A stretch of 64,000 bases of DNA from Amycolatopsis pretoriensis (lineage in GTDB: Bacteria; Actinomycetota; Actinomycetes; Mycobacteriales; Pseudonocardiaceae), in NCBI RefSeq assembly GCF_900107925.1, contig NZ_FNUJ01000016.1, positions 1 through 64,000 of the forward strand, written 5' to 3'. The translations under genes were made by a program, and so were the position numbers. Every line of letters starts with the position of its first letter. Position 1 is the first letter of the stretch. The notes beneath the pieces were generated by a model. It saw only the letters and a program-made list of their open reading frames with translations, was not told where the DNA came from and ran no database searches. Below are positions 35,742 through 44,079 of the stretch, piece after piece.

Positions 35742-35788
35742 TTCACGCGTGAATCGCGCTTGACAGCCCGTCAGACGTCAGATCAAAT
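35742..35788 (+). promoter_or_regulatory. Promoter with 12-bp palindromic operator for the sugar transporter
   Basis: A perfect palindrome TTCACGCGTGAA (35742-35753) lies just before a TTGACA -35 box (35760-35765) and a TCAAAT -10-like box (35783-35788) with 17-bp spacing. The layout suggests a LacI/GntR-type sugar-responsive operator, but no regulator gene is adjacent. Confidence 0.6.
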
Positions 35789-35819
35789 GCGTCATACATC
35801 ACATATGGTGGGAGGCTCG

Positions 35820-37091
35820 ATGAGAAGGTTCCTGGCGCTGGGGGCGGCGGCGCTCCTGGCCGTGAGCGCGTGCTCGGTCGGCTCGAACACCGGCAGCGGT
35901 GGCGACGCGGAGATCACCTTCCTGACCTTCGAGACCCCGAACCTCACGCCGGCCTACTGGGACGCGGCCATCAAGCGCGTCACCGACAAGAACCCGGGGA
36001 TCAAGGTCAAGAAGCTGGTCGCGCCGACCGCCGACGGCCGGACGTCGTACGCGAAACAGCTCCTGCAGTCCGGCCAGTTTCCCGACGTGATGATCGCCGT
36101 CGACTCGGCGGGTTTCGCCGAAGCGGGCAACCTCTACGCCTGGACCCCGGACGAGCTCAAGGACTTCCAGTTCCCCGAGGCGAACCCGGTCCACGGGAAG
36201 TACTACCAGCTGCCGGCGAACACCCAGACCATCCCGCCGATCTACTACAACCGGAAGATGTTCGCCGACGCGGGCATCGCCGCGACGCCGAAGACGTGGG
36301 ACGAACTCGTCGCCGACGCCGGCAAGCTGGCGGCCAAGGGCTTCTCGCCGTTCACCATCGGCGGCGGCAAGGACGGCTTCCCGTCGTCGATGATCCTCTC
36401 CGGTCTGGTCAGCACCGAGGTCTACGACACGACGCCGGACTGGCTGACGCAACGGCGTCAGGACAAGGTCAAGTTCGCCGATCCCGCGTTCCAGAAAGCG
36501 TTTTCGAAGCTGGCCGACCTCGCCTCGAAGGGGTACGTGGACAAGACGAGCGTGTCGCGCGACTACGCGGCGACCGAGCAGGCCTTCCTCGACGGCAAGA
36601 GCGCGATGTACCCGATGGGCAACTGGTTCGCCGCCAACGCCGACAGCAAGAAGCACGACTTCGAGATCGGCGTGTTCGACTTTCCCACCGAGGACGGCAA
36701 ACTCGTCGTCCCCGCCTACACCGGCGGCGGCATGATCGTGAACGCCAAGGCCGCGAACCTCGACGCGGCAAGGAAGTTCGCGCTCGGCTTCCAGCTCGAC
36801 AAGGACCAGCTGAACGCGTCGGTCAAGGCCGACGGCCTGTTCCCGGCGATCAAGGGCTACACCCCGCCGGCGGACGTCGGCCCGACCTTCAAGGCCGGCT
36901 ACGACCTCTACACCAAGGCCGTGCAGCAGAACGCCGTGGTGCACGCGTTCCGCTGGGAAACCGCCGACGACGGGTTGCTGCCCGGCATGAAGGACAAGGT
37001 CGACCAGGCCGCCCAGGACGTCATCACGGGCCGCAAGTCCGTGGCCGACGCGTGCGCGTTCCTGGACACCGAGTGGGCGAAGGCGGGCTGA
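35820..37091 (+). CDS. Sugar-binding lipoprotein (ABC family 1)
   Basis: A 423-aa extracellular solute-binding lipoprotein of the MalE/UgpB type. The signal peptide ends at a lipobox (LLAVSAC, near residue 18). Typical family blocks include ITFLTFETPNLTPAYWDAAIKR at the start of lobe 1 and KSAMYPMGNWFAANADS in the hinge region. GGAGG precedes the ATG at 35820. It leads a three-gene importer operon behind the GH36 enzyme, so alpha-galactosides are the likely ligand. No ATPase gene is present; such importers commonly share an MsiK-type ATPase encoded elsewhere. Confidence 0.93.
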   Translation: MRRFLALGAAALLAVSACSVGSNTGSGGDAEITFLTFETPNLTPAYWDAAIKRVTDKNPGIKVKKLVAPTADGRTSYAKQLLQSGQFPDVMIAVDSAGFAEAGNLYAWTPDELKDFQFPEANPVHGKYYQLPANTQTIPPIYYNRKMFADAGIAATPKTWDELVADAGKLAAKGFSPFTIGGGKDGFPSSMILSGLVSTEVYDTTPDWLTQRRQDKVKFADPAFQKAFSKLADLASKGYVDKTSVSRDYAATEQAFLDGKSAMYPMGNWFAANADSKKHDFEIGVFDFPTEDGKLVVPAYTGGGMIVNAKAANLDAARKFALGFQLDKDQLNASVKADGLFPAIKGYTPPADVGPTFKAGYDLYTKAVQQNAVVHAFRWETADDGLLPGMKDKVDQAAQDVITGRKSVADACAFLDTEWAKAG

Positions 37092-37096
37092 CGACC

Positions 37097-38044
37097 TTGG
37101 CCGCCGTCGTCTCCCCGCCCGCCCCGCCGAGCGCGCGCCGCTCCCCCGCCCACCGCCGGCGGCGCAAGCCGATCCTGCCGCGGGTGTGGCACTTCGCGTC
37201 GTTCGGTGCTCCGGGAGTGCTCGTCTACTTGTGTTTCGTGCTGGCGCCGATCCTGATCAGCTTCGGGTACAGCCTCACGAACTACAACCCGTTCAACCCG
37301 CCGGTGAAGTTCGTCGGCCTCGACAACTACCGGCTGCTGTTCTCCGACGAGCAGTTCCTGACCGCGCTGAAGGTCACGACGATCCTGACGGTGATCGTGG
37401 TCGTCGTCCCGAACGTCCTGGGGCTCGGCGTCGCGCTGCTGCTGGACCGGAAAGGCTGGCTGTACAACGCTTTGCGCAGCGTGTTCTTCACGCCGGTGAT
37501 CCTCAGTTCGGTCGTCGTGTCGATCGTGTGGTCGCGGCTGCTCGACGACCAGGGACCGCTGAACACCCTGTTGCGAACCTTGGGCATCGAGCACCCGCCG
37601 GGCTGGCTGTCCGATCCGGACGTCGCGCTGTACTCGGTCGCGTCGATCGTGTGCTGGCAGATGCTCGGGTTCTGCGTCGTCGTCTACCTCGCCGGATTGC
37701 AAGGCGTGCCAACGGAATTGCTGGAGGCGGCTTCGATCGACGGCGCCGGGGCGCTGCGACGGTTCCGGGCGGTGACGTGGCCGCTGCTCGCGCCGTCGTT
37801 GACGATCAACACGGTCGTACTGCTGATTTCGGCGTTCAAGACGTACGACTACGTCAAGGTGATCACCAACGGCGGCCCGGGCTCCGGCGCGACGGCAACG
37901 ATCGCGTTCGACGTCCTGCAGACCGGCTTCGACTCCAACCACGTCGGCCACGCGTCGGCGATGGCGGTGCTGATGCTGGTGATCGTCGCGGCGGTGACGA
38001 CGATCGTGCTCGGCTTCCTGCGCCGCCGGGAGGTGGACCTGTGA
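37097..38044 (+). CDS. Sugar ABC transporter permease 1
   Basis: A permease of about 315 aa, MalF/UgpA type, with a basic N-terminal tail and six TM helices. The cytoplasmic EAA loop that contacts the ATPase is clear (ELLEAASIDGAGALRRFRAVTWPLL). The start is uncertain: a TTG at 37097 begins 5 nt after the lipoprotein stop and keeps the charged tail, while a GTG at 37184 would give 286 aa. The end overlaps the next permease by GTGA. Confidence 0.88.
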   Translation: MAAVVSPPAPPSARRSPAHRRRRKPILPRVWHFASFGAPGVLVYLCFVLAPILISFGYSLTNYNPFNPPVKFVGLDNYRLLFSDEQFLTALKVTTILTVIVVVVPNVLGLGVALLLDRKGWLYNALRSVFFTPVILSSVVVSIVWSRLLDDQGPLNTLLRTLGIEHPPGWLSDPDVALYSVASIVCWQMLGFCVVVYLAGLQGVPTELLEAASIDGAGALRRFRAVTWPLLAPSLTINTVVLLISAFKTYDYVKVITNGGPGSGATATIAFDVLQTGFDSNHVGHASAMAVLMLVIVAAVTTIVLGFLRRREVDL

Positions 38045-38862
38045 CGCGCTCCTGGCTGCGGCCCACGGCGGCTCTGCTCGTCGGCGCGGTGTTCTTCGTG
38101 CCGTTCTACCTGGTGCTGACGAACGTGGTGAAGCAGGGCGACTTGATCGCGAAGGAGCCGGCGTCGCTGCCGCTGCCGCCGACGCTGGCGAACATCCACG
38201 CGGTGCTGACGCGGCCGGATGGGTTGTTCTGGGTCAGCCTGGCCAACAGCGTGGTGGTGACGGTGTTGTCGATCCTGGTGCTGACGGTGCTGTCGGCGAT
38301 GCTCGGCCACTACCTGGCGCGGTCGGGCAAGCGGTGGACGAAGGTCCTGACGCTGGTGCTGCTGGCCGGGTTGATGATCCCGCCGCAGGTGATCCTGATC
38401 CCGATCACGGACGTCCTGCGGGTGACGCACCTGATGGCGACGCTGCAGGGGCTGGTGTTGTTCAACGTCGGTTACTACGTGCCGTTCGGGGTGTTCGTGT
38501 TCACGGGGTTCATCCGCGGGGTGCCGGTGGAGCTGGAGGAGGCGGCGTTGCTGGACGGCGCCAGCCGGGCACAGGTGTTCTGGCGGGTGGTGTTCCCGCT
38601 GCTCCGCCCGGCGACGGCCTCGGTGTTGATCTTCTTGGGCGTGTGGATCTGGAACGACTTCATCGACCCGCTGATCATTTTGGGCCCGAGCCAGGGCACC
38701 ACGATCACGACGGGGATCTACCGGTCGATCGGCCAGTACCAGGCAGATTTGGGCAGCGTGTTCGCGCTGATGTTCTTGGCGACGCTGCCGGTGTTGATCT
38801 TTTACTTGGCACTGCAGAAGCAGTTCGTGAAGGGCCTGACAGGCGGCGCAACGAAGGGATGA
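38041..38862 (+). CDS. Sugar ABC transporter permease 2
   Basis: A 273-aa permease, MalG/UgpE type, with six TM helices and the EAA loop (ELEEAALLDGASRAQVFWRVVFPLL). The GTG start overlaps the stop of permease 1 (GTGA), so translation is probably coupled. Third gene of the alpha-galactoside importer. The region downstream is the repeat-rich intergenic DNA. Confidence 0.93.
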   Translation: MTRSWLRPTAALLVGAVFFVPFYLVLTNVVKQGDLIAKEPASLPLPPTLANIHAVLTRPDGLFWVSLANSVVVTVLSILVLTVLSAMLGHYLARSGKRWTKVLTLVLLAGLMIPPQVILIPITDVLRVTHLMATLQGLVLFNVGYYVPFGVFVFTGFIRGVPVELEEAALLDGASRAQVFWRVVFPLLRPATASVLIFLGVWIWNDFIDPLIILGPSQGTTITTGIYRSIGQYQADLGSVFALMFLATLPVLIFYLALQKQFVKGLTGGATKG

Positions 38863-39228
38863 GCACCGATCTCGAATTCGAGCACCGCTCTCACGACACA
38901 GTGCTCGAATTCGAGAGCACCGCTCACCCCCAGATCCCACCGCCCACAGTCGACAGCACCGCTCTCGCCAGCCAGCGAGCGGCGCCCCACTTCGGAAGCA
39001 CTGCTCTCCCCAACCGGTGGCGCCGCTCAGCTTCAAGAGCGCCGGCCTCACCGACCGACCGACTGGCGGCACACAGCTTGAAAGCGCCGGCCGCGCCGAG
39101 CCGCGGGCAACGCTCAAGTTCAGGTAGATCGACACGCCCAACGGCGGACAAGGATCGCGAGGGCGGATAACGGGCGGCCCGCAGCCAGCAACCCGTGACC
39201 GGTGGCCGGTGACCCGCGGCGAGCACCC

Positions 39229-39435
39229 CGACGGCCCATAGTCGGCGGCCCATAGTCGGCGGCCCATAGTCGGCGACCCGTAGCCCGCGACCCGCAGCCC
39301 GCAGCCGGTAACCCGCGGCGAGAGCACCCCGGCGGCCCGTAGTCGGCGACCGGCAGCCGGTGGCCGCAGCCGGTGGCCGCAGCCCGCGGCCGGCGACCGG
39401 CGGCTGGCGGCCGACGACCGGCGGCTGGCGGCCGA
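39229..39435. repeat. Short tandem repeats in the minisatellite
   Basis: Two full 14-bp units CGGCGGCCCATAGT (39243-39256 and 39257-39270), preceded by a partial unit and followed by a diverged one. A 21-bp unit is repeated twice perfectly at 39394-39414 and 39415-39435, with a partial third copy. Confidence 0.85.
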
Positions 39436-39609
39436 CGACCGGCGGTCCGTGGCAAGCTGGCGAACCCGCGGTCCGTAGCCGGTAGCCCAGTGGCCCGCGG
39501 CCGACGGCCCGTAGCCGGTGACCCGCGGCCTACGGCCGGGTAGCCGGCGGCTGGCGGGCTCCCGTGGCCGGCGACCCGCGAATCCCGTGGCCAGCGACCC
39601 GCGGCCGAC

Positions 39610-40075
39610 GGCCAGTCGCCAGTGGCCCGCGGGCCCGACAGACCGCGGCCGGTGGCTGGCGGCCGCCGGCCCGCGCCCCGTGGCCGGTAGCCGGTAGCCA
39701 GTGGCCGACAGACCGCGGCCGGTGACCCGCGGCCCGTGGCTGGCGGCGGGCAGCCCATGGCCGCTGGCAGGCAGTCCGGCGGCCGGCGGTCCGTGGCCGG
39801 CTGCGAATAGCGGGCGACCGGCGACAAGGGGCGGCAGCCGGAGGCCAGTCGCCAGTGGCCCGCCGGCCGACAGCCCGCGGCCGGTGGCTGGCGGCCGTCG
39901 GCCCGCGCCCCGTGGCCGGTAGCCAGTAGCCTGCGGCCAGCCAGACCGCGGCCGGTGACCCGCGGCCCGTGGCCAGCGGCGGGCAGCCCATGGTCGCTGG
40001 CAGGCAGTCCGGCGGCCGGCGGTTAGTGGCCGGCTGCGAATAGCGGGCGACCGGCGACAAGGGGCCTTAGCCGGG
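39610..40075. repeat. 233-bp imperfect tandem duplication
   Basis: Copy 1 spans about 39610-39842 and copy 2 about 39843-40075. Landmarks are displaced by exactly 233 bp: GCCAGTCGCC at 39611 and 39844, CAGCCCATGG at 39751 and 39984, GCGACAAGGGG at 39821 and 40054. Confidence 0.85.
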
Positions 40076-40481
40076 GCGGGCCGCGGGCGGCGCCTGCCTG
40101 GAGAGCACCGCTCTCGCCCGCCAGCCGGCGCCAGCCGCTCTCCAGGAGCACCACCGTCGCAAAAGCGGCGCAAGCCACGAGCGGACCGCTTACTCGCGTG
40201 CATCGATCACTCTCCACCACGCTCCAGCACGAGACCGAAGCCTTGCTCACACGCGACAGCAACCGTGCTCCGCCTCGAGAGCACCGCTCTCACTCAGCGG
40301 CGATCAGCTGACCGATTCGAGAGCACTGCTCTCGCACGACAGCGAGCAGCGTTCGAATTCGAGAGCGCCGCTCAGCGGCAGCCCCGCCGCTCACAATAGA
40401 GAGCACTGCTCACATCGCCACTCGGCACAGGCGCTCTCAAATGAGAGCACTGCTCACCGCCAACACATCCCTCCAACAGGC

Positions 40482-42119
40482 TCACAATTCGCGAACCTTC
40501 CCACCGTCCACCTCAAGTCGCCGCCCCACGTGCACAGCGTCCAGCATCCGCCGATCATGAGTCACGAGCAGCAAAGTCCCCGGATACTTGTCCAACGCCG
40601 ACTCCAACTGCTCGATAGCCGGCAGATCAAGATGGTTGGTCGGCTCATCCAACACCAGCAAATTGACCCCCCGCGCCTGCAAGAGAGCCAACGCAGCCCG
40701 AGTCCGCTCCCCCGGCGAAAGCGTCGCAGCAGAGCGCAGCACATGAGCAGCCTTCAACCCGAACTTGGCCAGCAAAGTCCGCACATCGGCATCCGCCAAC
40801 TCCGGCACCTCAAGAGCAAAAGCCGAAGCAAGCGGAACATCACCGAGAAACAACCGCCGAGCCTGATCGACCTCACCGACCACAACCCCAGGCCCCAACG
40901 CGGCAGAACCCTCATCCAACGACAACCGACCGAGCAGCGCCGCCAGCAACGTCGACTTCCCGGCCCCATTGGCCCCGGTGATGGCGACCTTGTCCGCCCA
41001 ATCGACCTGCAGGTCGACCGGCCCGAGCGTGAACCCACCCCGGCGAACGACCGCCCCGCGCAAACTAGCGACCACCGCCCCCGCCCGCGGGGCCGCCGCG
41101 ATCTCCATCCGCAGCTCCCACTCCTTGCGCGGCTCCTCGACGACCTCCAGGCGTTCGATCATCCGGTCGGTCTGCCGCGCCTTCGACGCCTGCTTCTCCG
41201 TCGCCTCCGTGCGGAACTTGCGGGCCGCCTTGTCGTTGTCCGGCTGCTTCCGGCGCGCGTTCTTGACGCCCTTCTCCATCCACGCCCGCTGCATCCGCCC
41301 GCGCGCCTCCAGCGAAGCCTTCGTGTCGGCGTACTCCTCGTACTCCTCGCGCGCGTGCCGGCGGGCGACCTCGCGCTCCTCGAGGTAGGCCTCGTACCCG
41401 CCGCCGTAGACGTTCACCTGCTGCTGCGCCAGGTCCAGCTCGACGACGCGGTCGACCGTGCGCGCCAGGAACTCGCGGTCGTGGCTGACCAGGACCGTCG
41501 CCGCACGCAGCCCCGACACGAACCGCTCCAGCCGGGCCAGGCCGTCCAGGTCGAGGTCGTTCGTCGGCTCGTCGAGCAGGAAGACGTCGTAGCGGCTCAG
41601 CAGCAGCGACGCGAGCCCGGCACGCGCCGCCTGGCCGCCCGACAACGACGTCATCGGCTGGTCGAGGTCGACGGCGAGCCCGAGGTCGGCGGCCACTTCC
41701 GCGGAACGCTCGTCGAGGTCCGCGCCGCCGAGGTCGAGCCACCGGTCCAACGCAACCGCGTAGAGGTCGTCCGCGCCCGCCGAGCCGGCGGTCAGCGCAG
41801 AAGTCGCCGCATCGAGGTCCGCCTGCGCGGCCGACACGCCCGTCCGCCGCGCCAGGAACGCCCGCACCGACTCGCCTTCGCGCCGCTCCGGCTCCTGGGG
41901 CAGGTGCCCGACGGTCGCGGTCGGCGGGTTCAGCCGGATCTCGCCGTCGTCGGGTTTCGCGAGCCCCGCCAGCGTCCGCAGCAGCGTCGACTTGCCGGCG
42001 CCGTTGACGCCGACGAGGCCGACGACGTCGCCGGGCGCGACCACCAGATCGAGGCCGGAGAAGAGGATGCGGTCACCGTGGCCCGCGGCCAGGTCCTTCG
42101 CGACGAGAGTTGCGCTCAT
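40482..42119 (-). CDS. ABC-F family ATPase
   Basis: A 545-aa soluble protein with two ABC ATPase domains and no membrane segments, of the ABC-F group that acts on ribosomes (translation factors and antibiotic-resistance proteins). Domain 1 has GVNGAGKST, LSGGQAARAGLASLL and VFLLDEPTNDLDLDG. Domain 2 has GANGAGKST, LSPGERTRAALALL and LLVLDEPTNHLDL. Between them is the charged linker (RREARGRMQRAWMEKGVKNA-like region, near residues 250-330) typical of the family. Whether it protects from an antibiotic or acts in general translation cannot be told. Confidence 0.93.
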   Translation of the reverse strand: MSATLVAKDLAAGHGDRILFSGLDLVVAPGDVVGLVGVNGAGKSTLLRTLAGLAKPDDGEIRLNPPTATVGHLPQEPERREGESVRAFLARRTGVSAAQADLDAATSALTAGSAGADDLYAVALDRWLDLGGADLDERSAEVAADLGLAVDLDQPMTSLSGGQAARAGLASLLLSRYDVFLLDEPTNDLDLDGLARLERFVSGLRAATVLVSHDREFLARTVDRVVELDLAQQQVNVYGGGYEAYLEEREVARRHAREEYEEYADTKASLEARGRMQRAWMEKGVKNARRKQPDNDKAARKFRTEATEKQASKARQTDRMIERLEVVEEPRKEWELRMEIAAAPRAGAVVASLRGAVVRRGGFTLGPVDLQVDWADKVAITGANGAGKSTLLAALLGRLSLDEGSAALGPGVVVGEVDQARRLFLGDVPLASAFALEVPELADADVRTLLAKFGLKAAHVLRSAATLSPGERTRAALALLQARGVNLLVLDEPTNHLDLPAIEQLESALDKYPGTLLLVTHDRRMLDAVHVGRRLEVDGGKVREL

Positions 42120-42266
42120 GAGGTGGCCAAGTCTACGGGGCCGTGCTGAACTGTCAGATCATGGTCAGAGCCACCGACTGTGTGTGTCCGGTGGCGCTTT
42201 GATCACTCAGTGTGGGTAACCTGTTCGGTTGTCGGAACAGCCAAGCAGTGAGGTCGGTGAAACAGC

Positions 42267-43178
42267 ATGGGCGAATCCGCTCCCCCGGTCACCCTCGGCC
42301 GCAGGCCGAAACCGAGGGAAGGCCGCCCATCCGCGCCCCGGCCCACGGTGAGCCGGCGGCGCGAGGTCAGCCACGCCAGCGCGCGGTCGCTGCTGATGAC
42401 CGTGCTCGGCGAGTACACGCTGCCGCGCGACACGCCGGTCTGGACGTCGATGCTGGTCGAGGTGCTCGGCATCCTCGACATCGAGGAGAAGTCCGCGCGG
42501 CAGGCGCTGGCCCGCTCCGCCGCCGAGGGCTGGGTGGTCTCCGAACGCGTCGGGCGCCGCGTGCGCTGGTCGCTGACGCCGCCGGGGCGCCGCCTGCTGA
42601 CCGAGGGCGCCGAGCGGATCTACGCGTTCGGCCGCGAAGAGCGCCCGTGGAACGGCCAGTGGCTGATGCTCATCGTCTCCGTCCCGGAGGCCAAGCGCGA
42701 CCTGCGCCACCGCCTCCGCACGCGGCTGACCTGGGCGGGCTTCGGCTCGCCGGTCGCGGGCGTGTGGGTCAGCCCGGACCTGAGCCGCCAGCGCGAGGCC
42801 CAGCAGATCGTCAACGAGCTCGGGCTCGACGCGCAGGCGATGTCCTTCACCGCCACCTACGGCGAGGTCGGCGAGCAGGAGACGATGGTCGCCCGGTCCT
42901 GGGACCTGACCGAGCTGAAGGACCGCTACGAGGACTTCATCGACCGGTTCACCGGCCTGCACCCCACCGGCGGCCGCGCGGTGCTGCGCGCGCAGACCGA
43001 GCTGGTGCACGAGTGGCGGCGGTTCCCGTTCCTCGACCCGCAGCTGCCCGCCGAGCTCCTGCCGGCGAAGTGGAGCGGGACGAAAGCGGCGGAACTGTTC
43101 CATCACAAACACGTCGACTGGCGCCCCGAGGCCCAGCAGTATTGGGACGACATCGTCGCCGCCGAAGAAGCAGGGTGA
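42267..43178 (+). CDS. PaaX-family transcriptional repressor
   Basis: A 303-aa PaaX-type regulator, the family that represses phenylacetate and related acyl-CoA degradation genes and responds to aryl-CoA. After a basic disordered N-terminus there is a winged-helix domain (ARSLLMTVLGEYTLPRDTPVWTSMLVEVLG; KSARQALARSAAEGWV). The PaaX central and C-terminal domains follow (WNGQWLMLIVSVPE; RLTWAGFGSPVAGVWVSPD). It is followed, 2 nt after its stop, by an enoyl-CoA hydratase gene that may be part of the regulated pathway. Confidence 0.92.
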   Translation: MGESAPPVTLGRRPKPREGRPSAPRPTVSRRREVSHASARSLLMTVLGEYTLPRDTPVWTSMLVEVLGILDIEEKSARQALARSAAEGWVVSERVGRRVRWSLTPPGRRLLTEGAERIYAFGREERPWNGQWLMLIVSVPEAKRDLRHRLRTRLTWAGFGSPVAGVWVSPDLSRQREAQQIVNELGLDAQAMSFTATYGEVGEQETMVARSWDLTELKDRYEDFIDRFTGLHPTGGRAVLRAQTELVHEWRRFPFLDPQLPAELLPAKWSGTKAAELFHHKHVDWRPEAQQYWDDIVAAEEAG

Positions 43179-43180
43179 AC

Positions 43181-43960
43181 ATGACCGACCAGGTCCGCCT
43201 CGATCGTGACGGCGGGCTCGCCGTCCTGACCGTCGACGCTCCGCCGTTGAACCTCTACACGGCCGCCCTGCAGGATTCGCTTTCGTCGGCCATCGGCGAG
43301 CTGGAAACCGCGCCCGCGCGGGCCCTGCTGATCCGTGCCGAGGGCAAGATCGTCAGCGGCGGCGTGGACGTCTCGCTGTTCGACGCCCAGGGCTCGCCCG
43401 CCGAGGCGAAAGTGCTGTTCGACGAGATGCTGGCGGTCCCCGACCGGATCGCGGCGCTGCCGTTCCCGACCGTGTTCGCCGCGCACGGCCTGTGCCTGAC
43501 CTGGGCGTTCGAGGTCGCCGTGGCCTGCGACCTGATCCTGGCGGCGTCGCGCGCGAAGTTCGGGCTCGTCGAGAAAGTCGTCGGGCTGACTCCGACCATG
43601 GGCGGCACCCAGCGGCTCGCCGACCGCGCCGGCGTCGGGCGCGCCAAGGAGTTCGTCATGACCGGCGACACCTACGACGCCGCGACGCTCGAGCGCTGGA
43701 ACGTCGTCAACCGCGTCCTGCCGGACGAGGGGTTCGACGACGCCGCGCGCGCCTTCGCGCGTCAGCTGGCTGCCGGGCCGACCCGGGCGCACGCGGCGAC
43801 CAAGCGCGTCCTCGACCACTTCTCCGCGGGCGGCGTCCCGGAGGCGAACGCGCACATCACGACGATCGCCGCCGAGCTGTTCGAAACCGAGGACCTCCGC
43901 GGCGCCGTCAAGTCGTTCCTCGCGGACGGGCCGGGCAAGGCGACCTTCTCGGGTCGTTAA
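43181..43960 (+). CDS. Enoyl-CoA hydratase/isomerase family protein
   Basis: A 259-aa crotonase-fold protein. The oxyanion-hole blocks are visible (SGGVDVSLFD; AAHGLCLTWAFEVAVACDLILA), as is the AKFGLVEKVVGLTPTMGGTQRL segment. Crotonases hydrate, isomerise or otherwise act on acyl-CoA thioesters; the exact substrate is unknown. The second oxyanion block has CLTWAFE where hydratases usually carry GxxxGGGxE, so a classical hydratase is not certain. ATG at 43181 (a GTG at 43175 is in frame), in one operon with PaaX. Confidence 0.88.
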   Translation: MTDQVRLDRDGGLAVLTVDAPPLNLYTAALQDSLSSAIGELETAPARALLIRAEGKIVSGGVDVSLFDAQGSPAEAKVLFDEMLAVPDRIAALPFPTVFAAHGLCLTWAFEVAVACDLILAASRAKFGLVEKVVGLTPTMGGTQRLADRAGVGRAKEFVMTGDTYDAATLERWNVVNRVLPDEGFDDAARAFARQLAAGPTRAHAATKRVLDHFSAGGVPEANAHITTIAAELFETEDLRGAVKSFLADGPGKATFSGR

Positions 43961-44030
43961 CAGCCCGTTCGGACACCGGTTGCCGCCGTTCGGACGTGCG
44001 CGGTTCTCCCCGCACCGGGTTACCTTTGAT

Positions 44031-44044
44031 GTGGTCTAGACCAC
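44031..44044 (+). promoter_or_regulatory. DasR-responsive element (dre)
   Basis: GTGGTCTAGACCAC is a perfect 14-bp palindrome identical to the core of the DasR operator (consensus TGGTCTAGACCA). It lies 36 bp upstream of the chitinase start. DasR is the GntR-family repressor of chitin/GlcNAc genes. Confidence 0.92.
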
Positions 44045-44079
44045 GTCGTCCCCCGCCTCGTGCCGCTTGGAGAACCGCC

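Larger units (their letters stand above)
38863..40481. repeat. Gene-free convergent region of palindromes and minisatellite
   Basis: There are 1.6 kb between two convergent genes with no credible gene. The flanks carry about ten copies of an imperfect palindrome, GAGAGCACYGCTCTC, often preceded by TTCGA or GAATTC. Clear copies are near 38879, 38912, 38951, 38994, 40101, 40277, 40319, 40361, 40399 and 40443. The centre (39160-40080) is low-complexity CGGC/CCCGTGG repeats. Long open frames across it are products of GC bias. Confidence 0.85.

Noticed and set aside
37849..40203. 784-aa minus-strand open frame over the minisatellite
   Set aside because: It runs through antisense permease sequence and the low-complexity repeats; the translation is Arg/Pro/Ala/Gly filler without a start signal. 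No gene is likely.
38863..40481. Palindrome array as a possible CRISPR
   Set aside because: The repeats are short (15 bp), imperfect and irregularly spaced, spacers are not uniform, and no cas gene is present.
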